A DNA stretch of 64,000 nucleotides from Hippopus hippopus (lineage: Eukaryota; Mollusca; Bivalvia; Cardiida; Cardiidae), in the NCBI GenBank assembly GCA_946811185.2, contig OX328099.1, positions 17,201,859-17,265,858 on the forward strand. The letters run 5' to 3'. Below the pieces are notes generated by a model. The model saw nothing but the letters and a program-made list of their open reading frames with translations. It was not told where the DNA came from and made no database searches. Position numbers and translations under genes: made by a program. Of the stretch, positions 10,917 through 21,348 are shown piece by piece (positions within the stretch are counted from its first letter, which is position 1; each line of letters opens with the position of its first letter).

Positions 10917-11577
10917 TCCAGGAAATTTTAATTTATCGCGATAGTTTTCAAAAATTATCATGATAGCTATCTCGTATCTCGTGCCACCATAGTTTCCTGG
11001 AAATTTTATCGAGAAAGTAAAAAGTTTCCTGATAAAATTATCACGATAAACTTAATATTTTAACGCAAAATTTCTCAATCGTGCACGAAGCTGACATTTG
11101 AGACAAAATCATCGTGATAGTTCTACCTGTTTCTCGATACCTATAAATAGAAAATTTACCATTTGGATGAACTCGGTAGTTTTTGACTTCACAAGATTGC
11201 AATCAGTAAAAATTTGAATAATTTACAATTGTAGCTTAACTGGTTAATTTTGACAAGACTCGAAATTAACAGAAGTCTCTTAAACACAAAGACGACTCGA
11301 AATGCCTCCTACTAACAACTTTAAAACCATTCAGGGAAAAGGAGAATTCATAAGGTTGTAGACGAAGATGATCCGAAACCGTATCTAATTATGGATACCG
11401 TGAATGTCAGTTGTGGGCACGAAAGCAAAAAAAAATCATGATAACAGTTAGAATTATCGCGATATTTTTATCGTGAAAATTTTTATTATCTAGATAGTAT
11501 TTCCAGGAAACTTTGTTTTATCACGATAGTCTCTTAAATTATCGCAATGGCTATTTCGCGGCAGAAATATGCCACCA
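10917..11577. repeat. Right arm of the large inverted repeat
   Basis: 11040-11577 pairs with 8572-9115, and 10917-10998 pairs with 8489-8567. The two blocks on each side keep the same left-to-right order, so this is not one simple stem. It suggests a composite or rearranged foldback element. Confidence 0.8.
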
Positions 11578-11589
11578 TACTTCTCAGAG

Positions 11590-12580
11590 TGAAATCTACT
11601 GCCGCTCTGAATTTAAGCAGGGATCACGTGCATAGAATGCTCGTTGCAACAAAGAGGAGAAATGGACCAAAAGGAACAAGAAATATCTTTTAAAAAAGAC
11701 AGACGGCGTAAGAGGCACTGGGATATGAATATTTAAATTCGTTTGTAGTATAATATGAAGAGAAATGATGAAAACAGTTCTGAAAGTAGCCTCTTTTAAA
11801 TTGTTTTGCATATTGTTGTAAGCAGAATTTTCAATAAGATTTAAGAATGAGGAAGCTCTCGTAATGAACGTTATTGAGCAATACATTAATTCTCATGTTT
11901 AACGTAAAATGACAGTCGACATTCTGCCATGTTTCGGAATATATCGTTTGTTCTGTTTTTTATTAATGAATCATGTTTAAATAAAGATCTGTTTAGACCA
12001 TACAATGAAATCTTTAAAAAGAAAACAAAGTAGATTTGCATGTTTTTGTACAAAAATGAAGCACCTTTCAAACATCGACTATTTGTCGTTATCAGAAGGC
12101 GGGGTTTTATCACCCCTCTCAATGCTTGACCACACCCACCTACTTTTATTAAGAGTAATTTAGTAGAAACCCAGTTTCTTCGCTAATAAAATCGATTGTT
12201 CCCCCAGGTAGGCATAGTTATTCACGTTTCGAATTAAATCACCAAATTCAAGACATAACATCTTTTTTCATTATGACAAGAAACGAAATCAGTTGTTTCA
12301 CAACCCGTTTTCGTGTAAGACAATAGAGCGGTAGCCTGCCGTCGCAATTCGTATTCGGTTTTACGAGAGGAAAAACGGGTACCAAATCTCTTACACTAAC
12401 CAAAATAGAAAACTCGCCAATACTCATTGCTATTAGTTTATCCATATGATTTAGAATATGGATGTTTAGCTAGAGTTTAACATCTGCATGGCCAAAAGGT
12501 ACATCCTTACACAGGTAAATGTGATCATTACGTGATTTTCTAGTCATGAACACTTTTATCCAATGTCGGTAAATTTCTAC
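11590..12580. other. Stretch without a supported gene
   Basis: Several minus-strand frames of 65-96 codons exist, but none shows recognisable motifs or convincing splice context. I see nothing else that can be named. Confidence 0.4.
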
Positions 12581-12584
12581 TGTG

Positions 12585-12790
12585 ACCTTTATTTTTTTGC
12601 GTAGTTTACCAATATTTGGCCAATCACAAAATGTGTAACCATTCATTTCCTCCTAGTGCTGAAAGTAGGTCAAAAGTGAGATCATACAGCTACGCGAAAA
12701 ACTGCCATAAAGGAAATCAAAGTACTTGAAGTAGCAGAAAAGATGACCTGGCTACAATTCTGTGACTCTTTCGGCGCCAAATATATACTG
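12585..12790 (-). repeat. Family G dispersed repeat, degenerate
   Basis: Reverse-strand similarity to the repeat at 40790-40965: TTTTTCGCGTAGCTG, TTTGACCTACTTTCAGCAC and a CAATCAC block in matching order. Ends are eroded. Confidence 0.5.
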
Positions 12791-12844
12791 TATATAAAAT
12801 CGGCCCATTCCCAAAGCTAAGAATACTAAAAGGCAGGGTTTTAC

Positions 12845-12965
12845 TTTGTAGGCTTGACTAAGCAAGTGAAAGGTATAGATCCAAGATCAGACCGCACATT
12901 CTGTGTAGTCTGATCTTGATCTATGCCGTCTGCAGAGGCCTCTGTTTTCAACAATGACGCTGAAA
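12845..12965 (-). repeat. Family B MITE core
   Basis: GTATAGATCCAAGATCAGAC and GTCTGATCTTGATCTATGCC surround the loop ATTCT. The neighbouring GCCGTCTGCAGAGGCCTCTG resembles the B2 subgroup (see 24190-24392). Confidence 0.6.
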
Positions 12966-13138
12966 CGGCTGTGAATTTTCACACTTTAGGTTGCAATGGC
13001 AATCAAGAGTTCTTCATGAAACTATTCTTTTGGGGAGTTTTGAAGAGAAACATGGGAGGATCATTTCTACATAGTGTGGTTGGTTTGGGTAGTTTCAAAT
13101 GAAATGTTCGAAATAACTTAACGTTTGTTTGTATTGGA

Positions 13139-13388
13139 GTTGACCGCCGTTTAAACGGCTTATGTCATATCACGGCGGTCAGTGCACCTACGCATGTGTT
13201 TCCTAGCTTTCTCACACCAGTAGGCCTACTGACAACTTTCTTTCCAAGCCACTGACTGATTTTCTCAAATGGATCTGAGGTGAGAGGCGAAAAATTGCCA
13301 GAAAGAAAGTTTGTTTCAACCCTGTATCGAACTCGCAACGACCAGGTCACGAGTCAGATACGCTAACCACTGAGACACCCGGCCGGGC
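13139..13388 (-). mobile_element. tRNA-derived SINE, CCGGCCGGG-head type
   Basis: On the minus strand it starts GCCCGGCCGGGTGTCTCAG, with an A-box-like GTGGTTAGCG and a B-box-like GGTTGCGAGTTCGATACAGG. The tail contains TAGGTGCACTGACCGCCGTG and ATATGACATAAGCCGTTTAA. The copies at 28072-28335 and 35304-35577 belong to the same family. A SINE rather than a tRNA gene, because the tRNA-like head continues into a conserved 200-bp body. Confidence 0.85.
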
Positions 13389-13919
13389 AAGACGGACGCC
13401 AAGACATGACAAGCATGCTAGCCTTCGACCAATGCTGCAAAAAACCGACAGTTATGCTGTGGTCTTGCAACTAATACTTCAAATTAGTGTTTTTAGCGCA
13501 TTTTGTTGAAAATTCTTTTCATTTTATGTCTCTGTCGTGCCAAATTGATATGTATGTATGAACAAGTTGCATCTATACCTAACACTTAGCACGAGGTCAT
13601 TACAGGCTTTTGCTGACTAATCTTATACAGGTTTTGCGACACAAGATCATACATGATTTCTCTACATAAACTGTTCTCGTAAAATATCTAGTGTTACTAC
13701 CCCAGTTAAACACAGGTGAAGTGCTAATTGTTCGGTTTCTGATGAAAATTAGTGGATTAAGATGGCATCTGTTCAGAGTATCCGTAAGTACACATTTAGA
13801 ACGTATGTTTTCCTTTATTACGAGTAAAAGTCAATAGATAAGTGCAGTTTGCATATACAACTGGTAAAGGCACAGACAATCGAAACATAGTCCAAGCTGC
13901 CCACAGGATTCAAGGCCTA

Positions 13920-14075
13920 GTATTCAAAAACCATTCTAAATAACGTTTTTAGTCTAATTCTCAAGAATTTTCTAGATTCAGAAAGTAAAACAACTTCTGA
14001 TTTCAAATTTCGAAAATCTTGTAGAATAAGACTGAGAATGTTTTTAAAAAATGATTGGTGAATACGGGCACAGGT
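13920..14075. repeat. Family H foldback element
   Basis: AACGTTTTTAGTCTAATTCT and AAGACTGAGAATGTTTTTAA form complementary ends around a TTTCTAGATT...AAATCTTGTAG middle. The same fold occurs at 32110-32310 and partly at 52505-52625. It abuts a truncated family A copy. Confidence 0.6.
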
Positions 14076-14079
14076 TTTA

Positions 14080-14195
14080 ACGGCCCTGAGGAAGAAGCCT
14101 TCTAAAACCATTCTTGGAAAAGGGGAAGAGTAATGCTGGTTAACCAACATTTGCTCCTTTTCCTACAATGTTTCATTATAGACAAGAAATAGTTT
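14080..14195 (-). mobile_element. Truncated family A MITE
   Basis: AACGGCCCTGAGGAAGAAGC and an impaired palindrome (ATGCTGGTTAACCAACATTT) are present. Both termini are missing. Confidence 0.6.
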
Positions 14196-14524
14196 TTTTT
14201 TTAAAGTAGATGGCGCAAGAAATAATGGGATACGAATGTTGAAACTCTTGTGGCTCAGTATGAAGTAAAATGAAAAGTAACCTCACGAGCAATTGCCTCC
14301 TTTTCCTCACGTTTTTTGTTGTTGTTTTCGAAAAGAAGTATTGGGTTATTGGGTAACGCTTATGGAAATATTAAATTTCCAAATTGCATAAACAAAGAAT
14401 CATTCTCCCCTACATGAGTTAGCTATGGTATGAATCAAGGCCCTGGGGTATCAATTATCAGTCGCAACGCTTATCTAGTGGTTTCATGAATTTTTGTGGG
14501 AGCAAATATGGCAGCAGGGGTCCA

Positions 14525-14650
14525 CCAATAATCATGTGCACATTTTTTACCAATCGCAAATTACCATTTATTCACTCTATATCGGTACCAAGATGTAGGT
14601 CAAAAGCCAGCCCATCCAGCTACGCCGAAAATAAAACGTCCTTGAGCCCC
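14525..14650 (-). repeat. Family G dispersed repeat
   Basis: On the minus strand it reads TTTTCGGCGTAGCTGGATGG, TTTTGACCTACATCTTGGTA, TTTGCGATTGGT. This matches the 5' half of the copy at 40790. Confidence 0.65.
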
Positions 14651-14689
14651 ATTTCATGTGTTGTGTGCAAATGGTTTCCAGTGGGACAA

Positions 14690-15065
14690 GTAAAAAATTT
14701 GACCCCTGATAAAAAGTTTAGAAGCCATTATCTCCCACTAGATAGCATTCTACAAATATACATCTATCTAATTTGGGCATTCTGGGTACAGTACCGGACT
14801 ACTTTTCGAAACGACAACGGTTACTTTGAATTTCAAAATGAAATAAACGTTTACTGAATAAAACGCTACCTGGTGCGATTCATTCAGCTATGATCAGCCA
14901 GCATGTAACCTATGCACCGGCCATTTTTTAAAACAGCCCCTACAGGCTTAGGTAATAGTTTCGGTGTAAGCCCTACTCTTCCCTAGTACATGGGATCGGT
15001 GATGCGTCATAGAAGACAGGTCGAATCTTCGAAGAATATGACATGCGCAGACAACGGTTTAGAAG
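14690..15065 (+). repeat. Family F dispersed repeat, longest copy
   Basis: It contains CATTATCTCCCACTAGATAG, ATTTGGGCATTCTGGGTACA, GGACTACTTTTCGAAACGAC, GCTATGATCAGCCAGCATG and CTTCGAAGAATATGACATGC in order. It explains the 123-codon open frame at 14486-14857, which runs from family G into family F and is not a gene. Confidence 0.75.
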
Positions 15066-15267
15066 CTGGTTACGAACTGTTCTCCTCCATGGACAAAAAA
15101 TTACTATCAGTATATCAAAACCTTTTTTCGATATTCAAATGTATCGGACAGTGTGAAATGATCAGGTTAAAACAGAATGAAATTGAATTTTGTGCCGTCT
15201 TTTCTTGATCTATGTTGACAGCAAAAGTAGCTGTTGAAGGCCCTTCTTGGAATTCCAAGGGTAATGC

Positions 15268-16066
15268 TCTTTACCAAACGACAATATTTTAGACGTGACC
15301 AAATTCAAAGTATTTGCAGACGACAACATAAACTATCTCAAATGATGCTATTGGTCTTTGAAATAGTAGAAACTGTTGTGGGAAAAGGAGAAAATGCTGG
15401 TTAGCAAATGTCCAAATTCAAAGCATTTGCAGACGACAACATAAACTAGCCCAAATGATGCTATTGGACTTTGATATAATAGAAAACATTGAGGAAAAAG
15501 GAGAAAATGCTGGTTAACAGCATTTTCTCCTTTTCCCACGATGTTTTCTTAAGCATTCTTCTTCAGGGTCGTTAAAAGTCGAGATTGAGTGGTAAGGGTT
15601 AATTAAGCTCTTCACCAAACGACAATATTTTAGACGTGACCAAATTCAAAGCATTTGCAGACGACAACATAAAGCCCAAATGATGCTATTGGACTTTGAA
15701 ATAATAGAAAACATTGTGGAAAAAGAGAATGTGCTGGTTATCAGCATTTTCTCCTTTTCCCACAATGTTTTCTTAGGCATTCTTTTTTTTAAAGGTCGTT
15801 AAAAGTCGGGATTATGTGGTAAAGGGTTAATTAAGCTTTTCACCAAACGACAATATTTTAGCCGTGTCCAAATTATAAGCATAAGCAGACGACAAATTAG
15901 GGATGCATCAAAGAACGGGTGGTATTTATCTTCAAATGGAATAGTAAAAAACTTTATGGGAAAAGAAGAAAATGCTGGTTACCAGCATTTTCTCCTTTTC
16001 CCACAATGTTTTCAAAAGCTTTGACCTCAACAGTCATTAAGACATGGGATTGTTAGGCAAATGGTT
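15268..16066 (+). mobile_element. Head-to-tail multimer of four family A MITEs
   Basis: Copies start near 15271 (right part lost), 15409 (left end lost), 15605 and 15840. Junctions at 15599-15606 and 15826-15833 read GGGTTAATTAAGCT, so the units share TTAA-derived junctions. The first three share subgroup variants (GACGTGACCAAATTCAAAG, ATGATGCTATTGG); the fourth is more divergent. The first copy breaks within its hairpin centre and resumes at the second copy's left flank, as expected for a deletion or template switch between palindromes. Confidence 0.85.
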
Positions 16067-16509
16067 AAAACTAAAGAAAGAATGGTTGCAAGAATTTAAG
16101 GTTTTAAGTTCATTAGTCGCTCCACCTAATTACCCTGTAAAAACATTTGCAGCAGACGACACTGACAGCATCCGCGTGAAATAGTGGATAATCGATATGA
16201 ATAAACATTTACATCAGACGACGTAAAATGTTAATTTAAGGTCTACAGTCCCTAACTCTCATATTTAAAGACGGAAGCTGCCGAGATTGTCCGAATAGCC
16301 TTTACGAAAACGTCGATGTTACACGATATTTACCGATGAGTTAGGGGTCGTAATCCTTAAATCAGACATTCAAGCGATAACATGGTGGAACATGGAAATA
16401 TTGTTCATCTTTTCATTCTTTTCATTCTTTTTTCCTACTAAAAAAAAAAGGAGTAAGCTGCAATACGCATACAATAGTTTGCCGATGGCAGCCTTGTAAT
16501 CATACAAAA

Positions 16510-16760
16510 TGAACCATGTTCTGGCAAAAGGGGACTTAATGCATCTCCGCGATGCATTATACACCAAGCAAGTCATCACATAATTATGCAGCCATAAAAT
16601 CCATTCTGTATAACAACAGACTGAATCATGAGGTAAACTGGTCCTTTGACAAGCAGAAAATTTACCAAAGGCAAAAAGTTTGGCGCAGGACAGCCTGCAC
16701 GGACCTGGGTCGATACCTTTTGCAGAAATATAAAGGCCCCTTTTCACAAGGCATGGCTTA
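16510..16760 (-). mobile_element. Family C foldback MITE
   Basis: Ends are TGAACCATGTTCTGGC and AAGGCATGGCTTA. The central hairpin is damaged (GACAGCCTGCACGGACCTGG), having lost most of one arm. The spurious 153-codon minus-strand frame at 16370-16831 runs through it. Confidence 0.7.
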
Positions 16761-16763
16761 TAT

Positions 16764-16860
16764 ATATATGACAAAAGTCTACTTGATTCTCGAAGGATAC
16801 CAATTTTGTCACATGACGAAGAAATAAACACGATTCAAAACGCTCCGGAGTGACGTTAAC
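16764..16860 (+). repeat. Left copy of a direct repeat flanking the small gene
   Basis: The blocks TTGATTCTCGAAGGATACCA, TTTTGTCACATGACG and AAAACGCTCCGGAGTGACGT recur in the same order and orientation at 17552-17640. The gene candidate at 17104-17483 and a family A copy lie between. Confidence 0.65.
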
Positions 16861-16871
16861 ATGCCTTTAAC

Positions 16872-17075
16872 TTTACCACACAACAAAGGTTTGGATTGTC
16901 AAGAGAGAAAGCATTTGCAGACGACAAATTGAATGTTACTCAACTGATAAGTTTTTTTTTTTTTGGGGGGGGGGGGGTAGAAAACATAGTGGGGTGGGAA
17001 AAGGAGAAAATGCTGGTTACCAGCATTTTCTCCTTTTCCCACAATGTTTTCAAAAGCCTTTCATATCAGGATCTT
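16872..17075 (+). mobile_element. Family A MITE with poly-G tract
   Basis: TTTAACTTTACCACACAAC leads into AAAGCATTTGCAGACGACAA, then an unusual TTTT...GGGG tract at 16953-16977, then a perfect palindrome (GGAGAAAATGCTGGTTACCA onward). The right end is lost after CATATCAGGATCTTTTAG. It lies 29 bp before the ATG of the next gene. Confidence 0.8.
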
Positions 17076-17103
17076 TTAGAGGGTAACGAGGTAAGTAATA
17101 AGC

Positions 17104-17483
17104 ATGGCGGATTCTAGGAAAATCCACAATCAGTATTGTCAGCTGTTATTATGGAAAATAAACGACCTACTGGCGCAAGCTGTAAGTATTCGTAAAGAAG
17201 TCTGCCTACCTCCCATACTTTAGAGGCCTTGCGAGCTGTCGCTGTTGTCGAAGGTAGTTCCATGAAGTTTTATTGTATTCGTTCGACCGTCCATATAGAC
17301 GATACGGAGATCGATAACAAGCTACCGGTTTACATCACTCGTCAAAACTCGGCCGATTCCGTACCTACATCTAACTTGGAACTTAGCCGACGGATCACCC
17401 CAGTTTTGCTGAATGCGGTACGTCTATTGGTACAAGAAGAATGTTTGTTCCAAAAATTGCGATTACCTGACTGTTTTGACTGA
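17104..17483 (+). CDS. Putative small two-exon gene, function unknown (or frameshifted copy)
   Basis: Exon 1 (17104-17181) opens MADSRKIHNQYCQLLLWKIN and stops at a GT donor (GCT|GTAAGT). A second open segment reads from 17226 (acceptor TTTAGAG|GCC) to a TGA ending at 17483. Joining them in phase gives 111 aa with no signal peptide, membrane segment or family motif that I recognise. The implied intron is only 44 bp, very short, and the two segments lie in different frames. A frameshifted former continuous frame is therefore an alternative. Composition is coding-like and more GC-rich than the flanks, which supports real coding ancestry. A truncated family A MITE lies just upstream, and about 95-bp direct repeats flank the whole unit. 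Confidence 0.45.
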
Positions 17484-17551
17484 ATCATATCACAAAATAT
17501 TGGATATGTAGCTACAAGATCAGACTGTTCTGTGACTGTCAGTCAAGTTAA

Positions 17552-17640
17552 TTCTCGAAGGAAACCAAATTTGTCACTTAACGTGGAAACAAATGTGGTA
17601 TCATGAAAACGCTCTGGGAGTGGCGTTTACATCTCTTTCT
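17552..17640 (+). repeat. Right copy of the direct repeat flanking the small gene
   Basis: It contains TTAATTCTCGAAGGAAACCA, ATTTGTCACTTAACG and AAAACGCTCTGGGAGTGGCG, matching 16764-16860. Divergence is moderate, so the duplication is not recent. Confidence 0.65.
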
Positions 17641-17739
17641 ACTCAATTTCTACTTTGCCATCATATTTCATGTTCAAACTTCAAGTGTTTAAAACTATTC
17701 CTGCTAAATAATTCAAGTTTTCAAGCCGATAATGAAAAC

Positions 17740-17890
17740 CCGAATTTTACTATTTCAAAGATATTTCCAGGGGAAAAATATGACCTTATCGGACAGTGTG
17801 GGTCCAAGATCAGACTGCACGTTCTGTGCGGTCTGATCTTGGTCTACATAGTCCGCAAAAGGTCCTTAAGTCGAGCTTAAACCTAACATT
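17740..17890 (-). mobile_element. Family B MITE, partial
   Basis: CGGACAGTGTGGGTCCAAGA, core CAGACTGCACGTTCTGTG and GGTCTGATCTTGGTCTACAT are present, followed by GCAAAAGGTCCTTAAGTCGA. The terminal CCCT ends are not preserved. Confidence 0.65.
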
Positions 17891-17954
17891 TAAGTTAAAG
17901 TCTTTTTTCCCAAAAGGTTGTGTTGGTTGATTGCTGTCTGCTTCAAATTAACTT

Positions 17955-18150
17955 CGAAAGAAGGCTTTTGCGGGCGATAAAGGCTTTTTGAAGGCACTTT
18001 GGGAAAAAGAGAAAATGATAGTAACCAGGATTTTCCCCTTTCCCCCCCAATTTTCTATCATTTTAAAATCAAATTTGGGTTCCATTTAGAATGTCATTTC
18101 CAAATTTTGGCACGGGAAAAAAAATTGTTGACTGGGTAAAGGGTTACTGT
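17955..18150 (-). mobile_element. Decayed family A MITE
   Basis: GGAAAAAGAGAAAATGATAGTAACCAG and a C-rich opposite arm are recognisable, and GGGTAAAGGGTTA ends the element near 18148. The palindrome no longer pairs well. Confidence 0.5.
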
Positions 18151-18477
18151 AGAACAATACAGTAACCGGTAACGATACAAGAAAACATGGGAATGCCTCG
18201 TTAACCCTTTGACCGCTAAGTGTGTGAATTTGGACATTTTGTCTTCATAAACGGTGCATCTTCTAAGCTGTTTTGGCCTGTCTATGTCACAACATAACGG
18301 ACAGTACAAATTCAGGATCGGAAGGTATGTTTTATGTCTTCTAACCGTGATTTGTACGGTTCACCAATGTAGCATGAGTTGTGCTAATACTGTAAAGAAA
18401 ATGCAGATTCCTAGACTTTCTTTGATTACTTGCTGGCTCCGTAAATATTCAAAGATTAATTGTGCAACTGTTTTGGC

Positions 18478-18690
18478 CTTTCAAGCTCCGCTGGCCCAAG
18501 ACCAGCTAACTTATGCCATGACTGTATGTCCGCACGTACGTCCGCGCGTACGTCCGTGCGTAGGTTAACTTTTATTTCAAAAATATTCTTCTCTGAAACT
18601 ACTCGTCAAAATTTTACTAAACTTCACAGAATGATCCTACCATGGTGTTCCGTTGAATTTCTTCTAAGGAGCACCATGGTAAGATCATCA
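18478..18690 (+). repeat. Fragment of another Helentron-like carrier (5' end type)
   Basis: A small hairpin (GCTGGCCCAAGACCAGC) is followed by a CGTACGTCCGCGCGTACGTC run and TCAAAATTTTACTAAACTTC. This layout (hairpin, CGTCCG run, aligned repeat start) parallels the left end of the element at 9128. No tandem array follows. Confidence 0.4.
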
Positions 18691-19001
18691 TGAAAAAACT
18701 CTGGTTGCTATTGCAACTGACAGAAAAATATTTACTATCTTTAGAAATCTTCTTCTCCAAAACCATATGTTTGAATTCTCTACAAAATGGCATATATGAT
18801 CCCTTACTCGATCTTTCGTCAGATTTCTTGATATAATTTTGATCTGGCACGTAACATTGCTGCTTTGGGCTTAGCTTAATCATAGTTCGAAACACTACAG
18901 GATACAGTTTTTTTTTGACTTACGCTTATAATGCTGATCAAAGGGAATAACTCTTGTTGACACTCATCGCGGATAAATGTACTTTATTACCATTTATCTC
19001 C

Positions 19002-19316
19002 AGCCGAGCCCCGGTAGCTCAGTCGGTAGCGCGCAGGACTTGAGAACAGGGGGCCGTGGGTTAGATCCCTGGCTCGGCCAATTTCTTTCCGAAGATTGAT
19101 GATAGTCATCGCGACAGGATACATTCTTCTCCCACCGCTGACCATTGTTTCGACAATGGTTATGTGGGAAAGCAGCCAGTGGCTTGGAAAGAATATTCTG
19201 CGGAGTACTGGTAAAAGAGACTCCAGGAATGCATGGATAGGTGCACTGGCCGCCGCGATATAACTGAAACAATGTTGAAAACGTCGTTAAACACCATACA
19301 ATCAATTAATCAATCA
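19002..19316 (+). mobile_element. tRNA-derived SINE with perfect 13-bp target duplication
   Basis: ACCATTTATCTCC occurs at 18989-19001 and again at 19317-19329. The element opens with a tRNA-like head (GCCCCGGTAGCTCAGTCGGT, B-box-like GTGGGTTAGATCCC). The body contains GATGATAGTCATCGCGACAG and GGTGCACTGGCCGCCGCGAT, and it ends ACACCATACAATCAATTAAT. The perfect target duplication shows a LINE-driven insertion and gives exact borders. Confidence 0.95.
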
Positions 19317-19329
19317 ACCATTTATCTCC

Positions 19330-19775
19330 CTTGATTATCACGGCACTGTGAAATTGATTGAGGTTGTGTATTCATTTCTTTTGGCAATATGATACAAATT
19401 GTTCAATTTCCAGCGATAATGATTTGCTTTGATGTTGATGGTTATTATCACATGTGCTGAATTTTTATCATAGTGATATATTTGTATCATTCGAATTTTT
19501 GTTTTTTCAAAACTTTACCATTCATTGTCTTAGGGAAAAAAACGTTCTCCTGCTACTAAAATAAAATAATTCTTACCAAAGAACTCTTTGTGAGAGATTA
19601 TATTGACATTTGGTATGAATGATACGAAGTCGTGATTAGACCCGCTTGTATTCTGTTTTCTTGGCATATGGGGCGGCTAGGCTATTTTCTTTATATAAAT
19701 TTTATTGCCATACAGACTTCTTATGGTTTAATGTCTCTGTCGTTGCTAATTTTGTAGATGGCACATATTCTAACT
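19330..19775. other. AT-rich stretch, nothing recognised
   Basis: Frequent stops in all frames and no recognisable repeat termini. I cannot assign a feature. Confidence 0.4.
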
Positions 19776-19780
19776 TTTAA

Positions 19781-19942
19781 CCAAAGTACCACGTTTTTTA
19801 ACGACCCTAGGAAAATACCTTTAGGACCATTTTGGGAAAAGGAGAAAATGTTCGTATCGTTTTCTACCCTTTCAGAGAAAAGTTCAATTTTTTGAGCCAC
19901 ATTCACTTTGTTATCTGCAATTGCTGTGGTCTGGTAAAGAGT
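19781..19942 (-). mobile_element. Family A MITE with deleted palindrome half
   Basis: AACGACCCTAGGAAAATACC and GGGAAAAGGAGAAAATG are followed directly by TTCGTATCGTTTTCTACCC, so the second arm is gone. It ends TGGTAAAGAG followed by TTAA. Confidence 0.65.
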
Positions 19943-19953
19943 TAAAAGGCAGT

Positions 19954-19988
19954 GAGCGATACAGGGCTATCATGTCCCTCTTGTTTCT
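19954..19988 (+). repeat. Solitary Helentron-like 3' terminus
   Basis: GAGCGATACAGGGCTATCAT then GTCCCTCTTGTTTC, the same terminal signature as at 621-654 and 10852-10885, but with no array before it. It directly follows the family A copy ending at 19942. Confidence 0.6.
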
Positions 19989-20239
19989 ATGTTGTTGTTT
20001 ACGGTGTTTTCTTGTTATCCACCAGTCTTCAGGTTTTTTTTTTCTCTGTGACTTTTTAAAGTATTCCACATTTTACGGTAAAGTCAGTTTTTGTACCGAT
20101 CAAGGTTTGCAAACGACCCCCCACTCCCTCAAATGAATAAAAGAAGGGATTTTTTTTTTTTTTCTTAATTTTGAATATGAGAAAATTTTGAAGGCTTTTC
20201 CGAAAATTTAGGGTCTAAATTCAAAGAAACAGGAGTTAA

Positions 20240-20460
20240 CCCTTTACCAAACAATCCCTGGTTTTTACGTCCCTGAGATAGAACCCTTTTGAAAACATTG
20301 TGGGAAAAGGAGAAAATGCTGGTAACCAGCATTTTCTCCTTTTCCCACAACGTTTTCTACCCTGCTGGAAACTAATTTCAATTTTTGAGTTACGTTCATT
20401 TTGTCGTCTGCGAATGCTTTCAATTTGGACCAGTCTAAAATTTTGTCGTTTGGTAAAGAG
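20240..20460 (-). mobile_element. Full-length 221-bp family A MITE, TTAA duplicated
   Basis: TTAA at 20236-20239 and 20461-20464. Ends are CCCTTTACCAAAC and GTTTGGTAAAGAG, nearly perfect 13-bp terminal inverted repeats. The palindrome centres on GCTGGTAACCAGC with about 32-nt arms. It has the same 221-bp length as the copies at 50274, 53227, 58073 and 59152. Confidence 0.95.
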
Positions 20461-21045
20461 TTAAGAAAAAAGTTGATAACAAGTCTGATATAATAAAGGA
20501 TCACATTAACCAGCGAGTCATGAAAAAATAAAAATAATTGTAAAAAATAAAAGAAGTTGGAAAAAATCTTTATGATTATCAAAATATGAGAAATAGTAAT
20601 ATATGAGTACAGAGCGGCAGAGTGCTGAAATTACAACAGAGCAAGCTTATATTATAATCATACAAAAATGTTTTGTCGCATCAAACGCACATCTCTTAAC
20701 ACCGTCAAAGACAAATACCGCTGGTCCGTTCTATTTCTTGACTGAAATGTGCAGTGCGATTCCAGTCTAATCTGGGTTGTTTCGGCCACAATACGCTAAA
20801 AAGTAGCAGATAGCATAGACTTCAGTTCAGAGTTCAAGGTCTACATTGTCCAGAAAAGAAACATACGAGTACGTTGTCCTTAGCGCCCTCAGTGTAATAC
20901 TAAACATCATTTTGAGTGAGCAGCAGGGACGGAACTTTTTTTAGTCCTTGAAAATAATTTGCGTGGCCTGTTTGACCGCCTGCATCCATTTGAATTCGAA
21001 AAGCAAATCCTGATGGAGCTTTGTTCCATTGACTGCTATAACTTT

Positions 21046-21262
21046 ACCAAATAAAAAAATTTAGACCTGTCCACACTGACAGCATTTGCTGACGAAACAT
21101 CAAATGTACCTTTAATGATTTTAAAATTTGTCTTTAAAAGAGTAGAAAACGTTGTGGGTAAAGGAGAAAATGCTGTTTACCAGCATTTTCTCCTTTTCCC
21201 ACAGTGTTTTACAAATGGTTTTTCCGTCAGCGTCATTTAACTTCCTGAATTTGCGGTAGGGG
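21046..21262 (+). mobile_element. Family A MITE just 3' of the KCNE-like gene
   Basis: ACTTTACCAAATAAAAAAA opens it and an intact palindrome (GGAGAAAATGCTGTTTACCA onward) lies at about 21152-21210. The right end is decayed. Its right border is about 85 bp downstream of the minus-strand stop codon at 21349, so it probably lies in that transcript's 3' UTR. Confidence 0.8.
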
Positions 21263-21348
21263 GCTGACTTAAAAGGATAAAAGCCAATGCCATCTTCAGA
21301 AGCCGCAAGATATATCGATATGAAGGTGTCTAAGTGTCTAAGTACTGT

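Noticed and set aside
14486..14857. 123-codon plus-strand frame
   Set aside because: It is composed of family G and family F repeat sequence, both found at other sites.
16370..16831. 153-codon minus-strand frame
   Set aside because: It runs through a family C MITE and low-complexity A/T runs. No domain or splice logic.
19013..19085. Functional tRNA gene
   Set aside because: The tRNA-like segment continues into a conserved SINE body and the whole unit is bounded by a 13-bp target duplication. The same holds for heads at 28080, 30965, 34440, 35310, 35752, 38394 and 60377.
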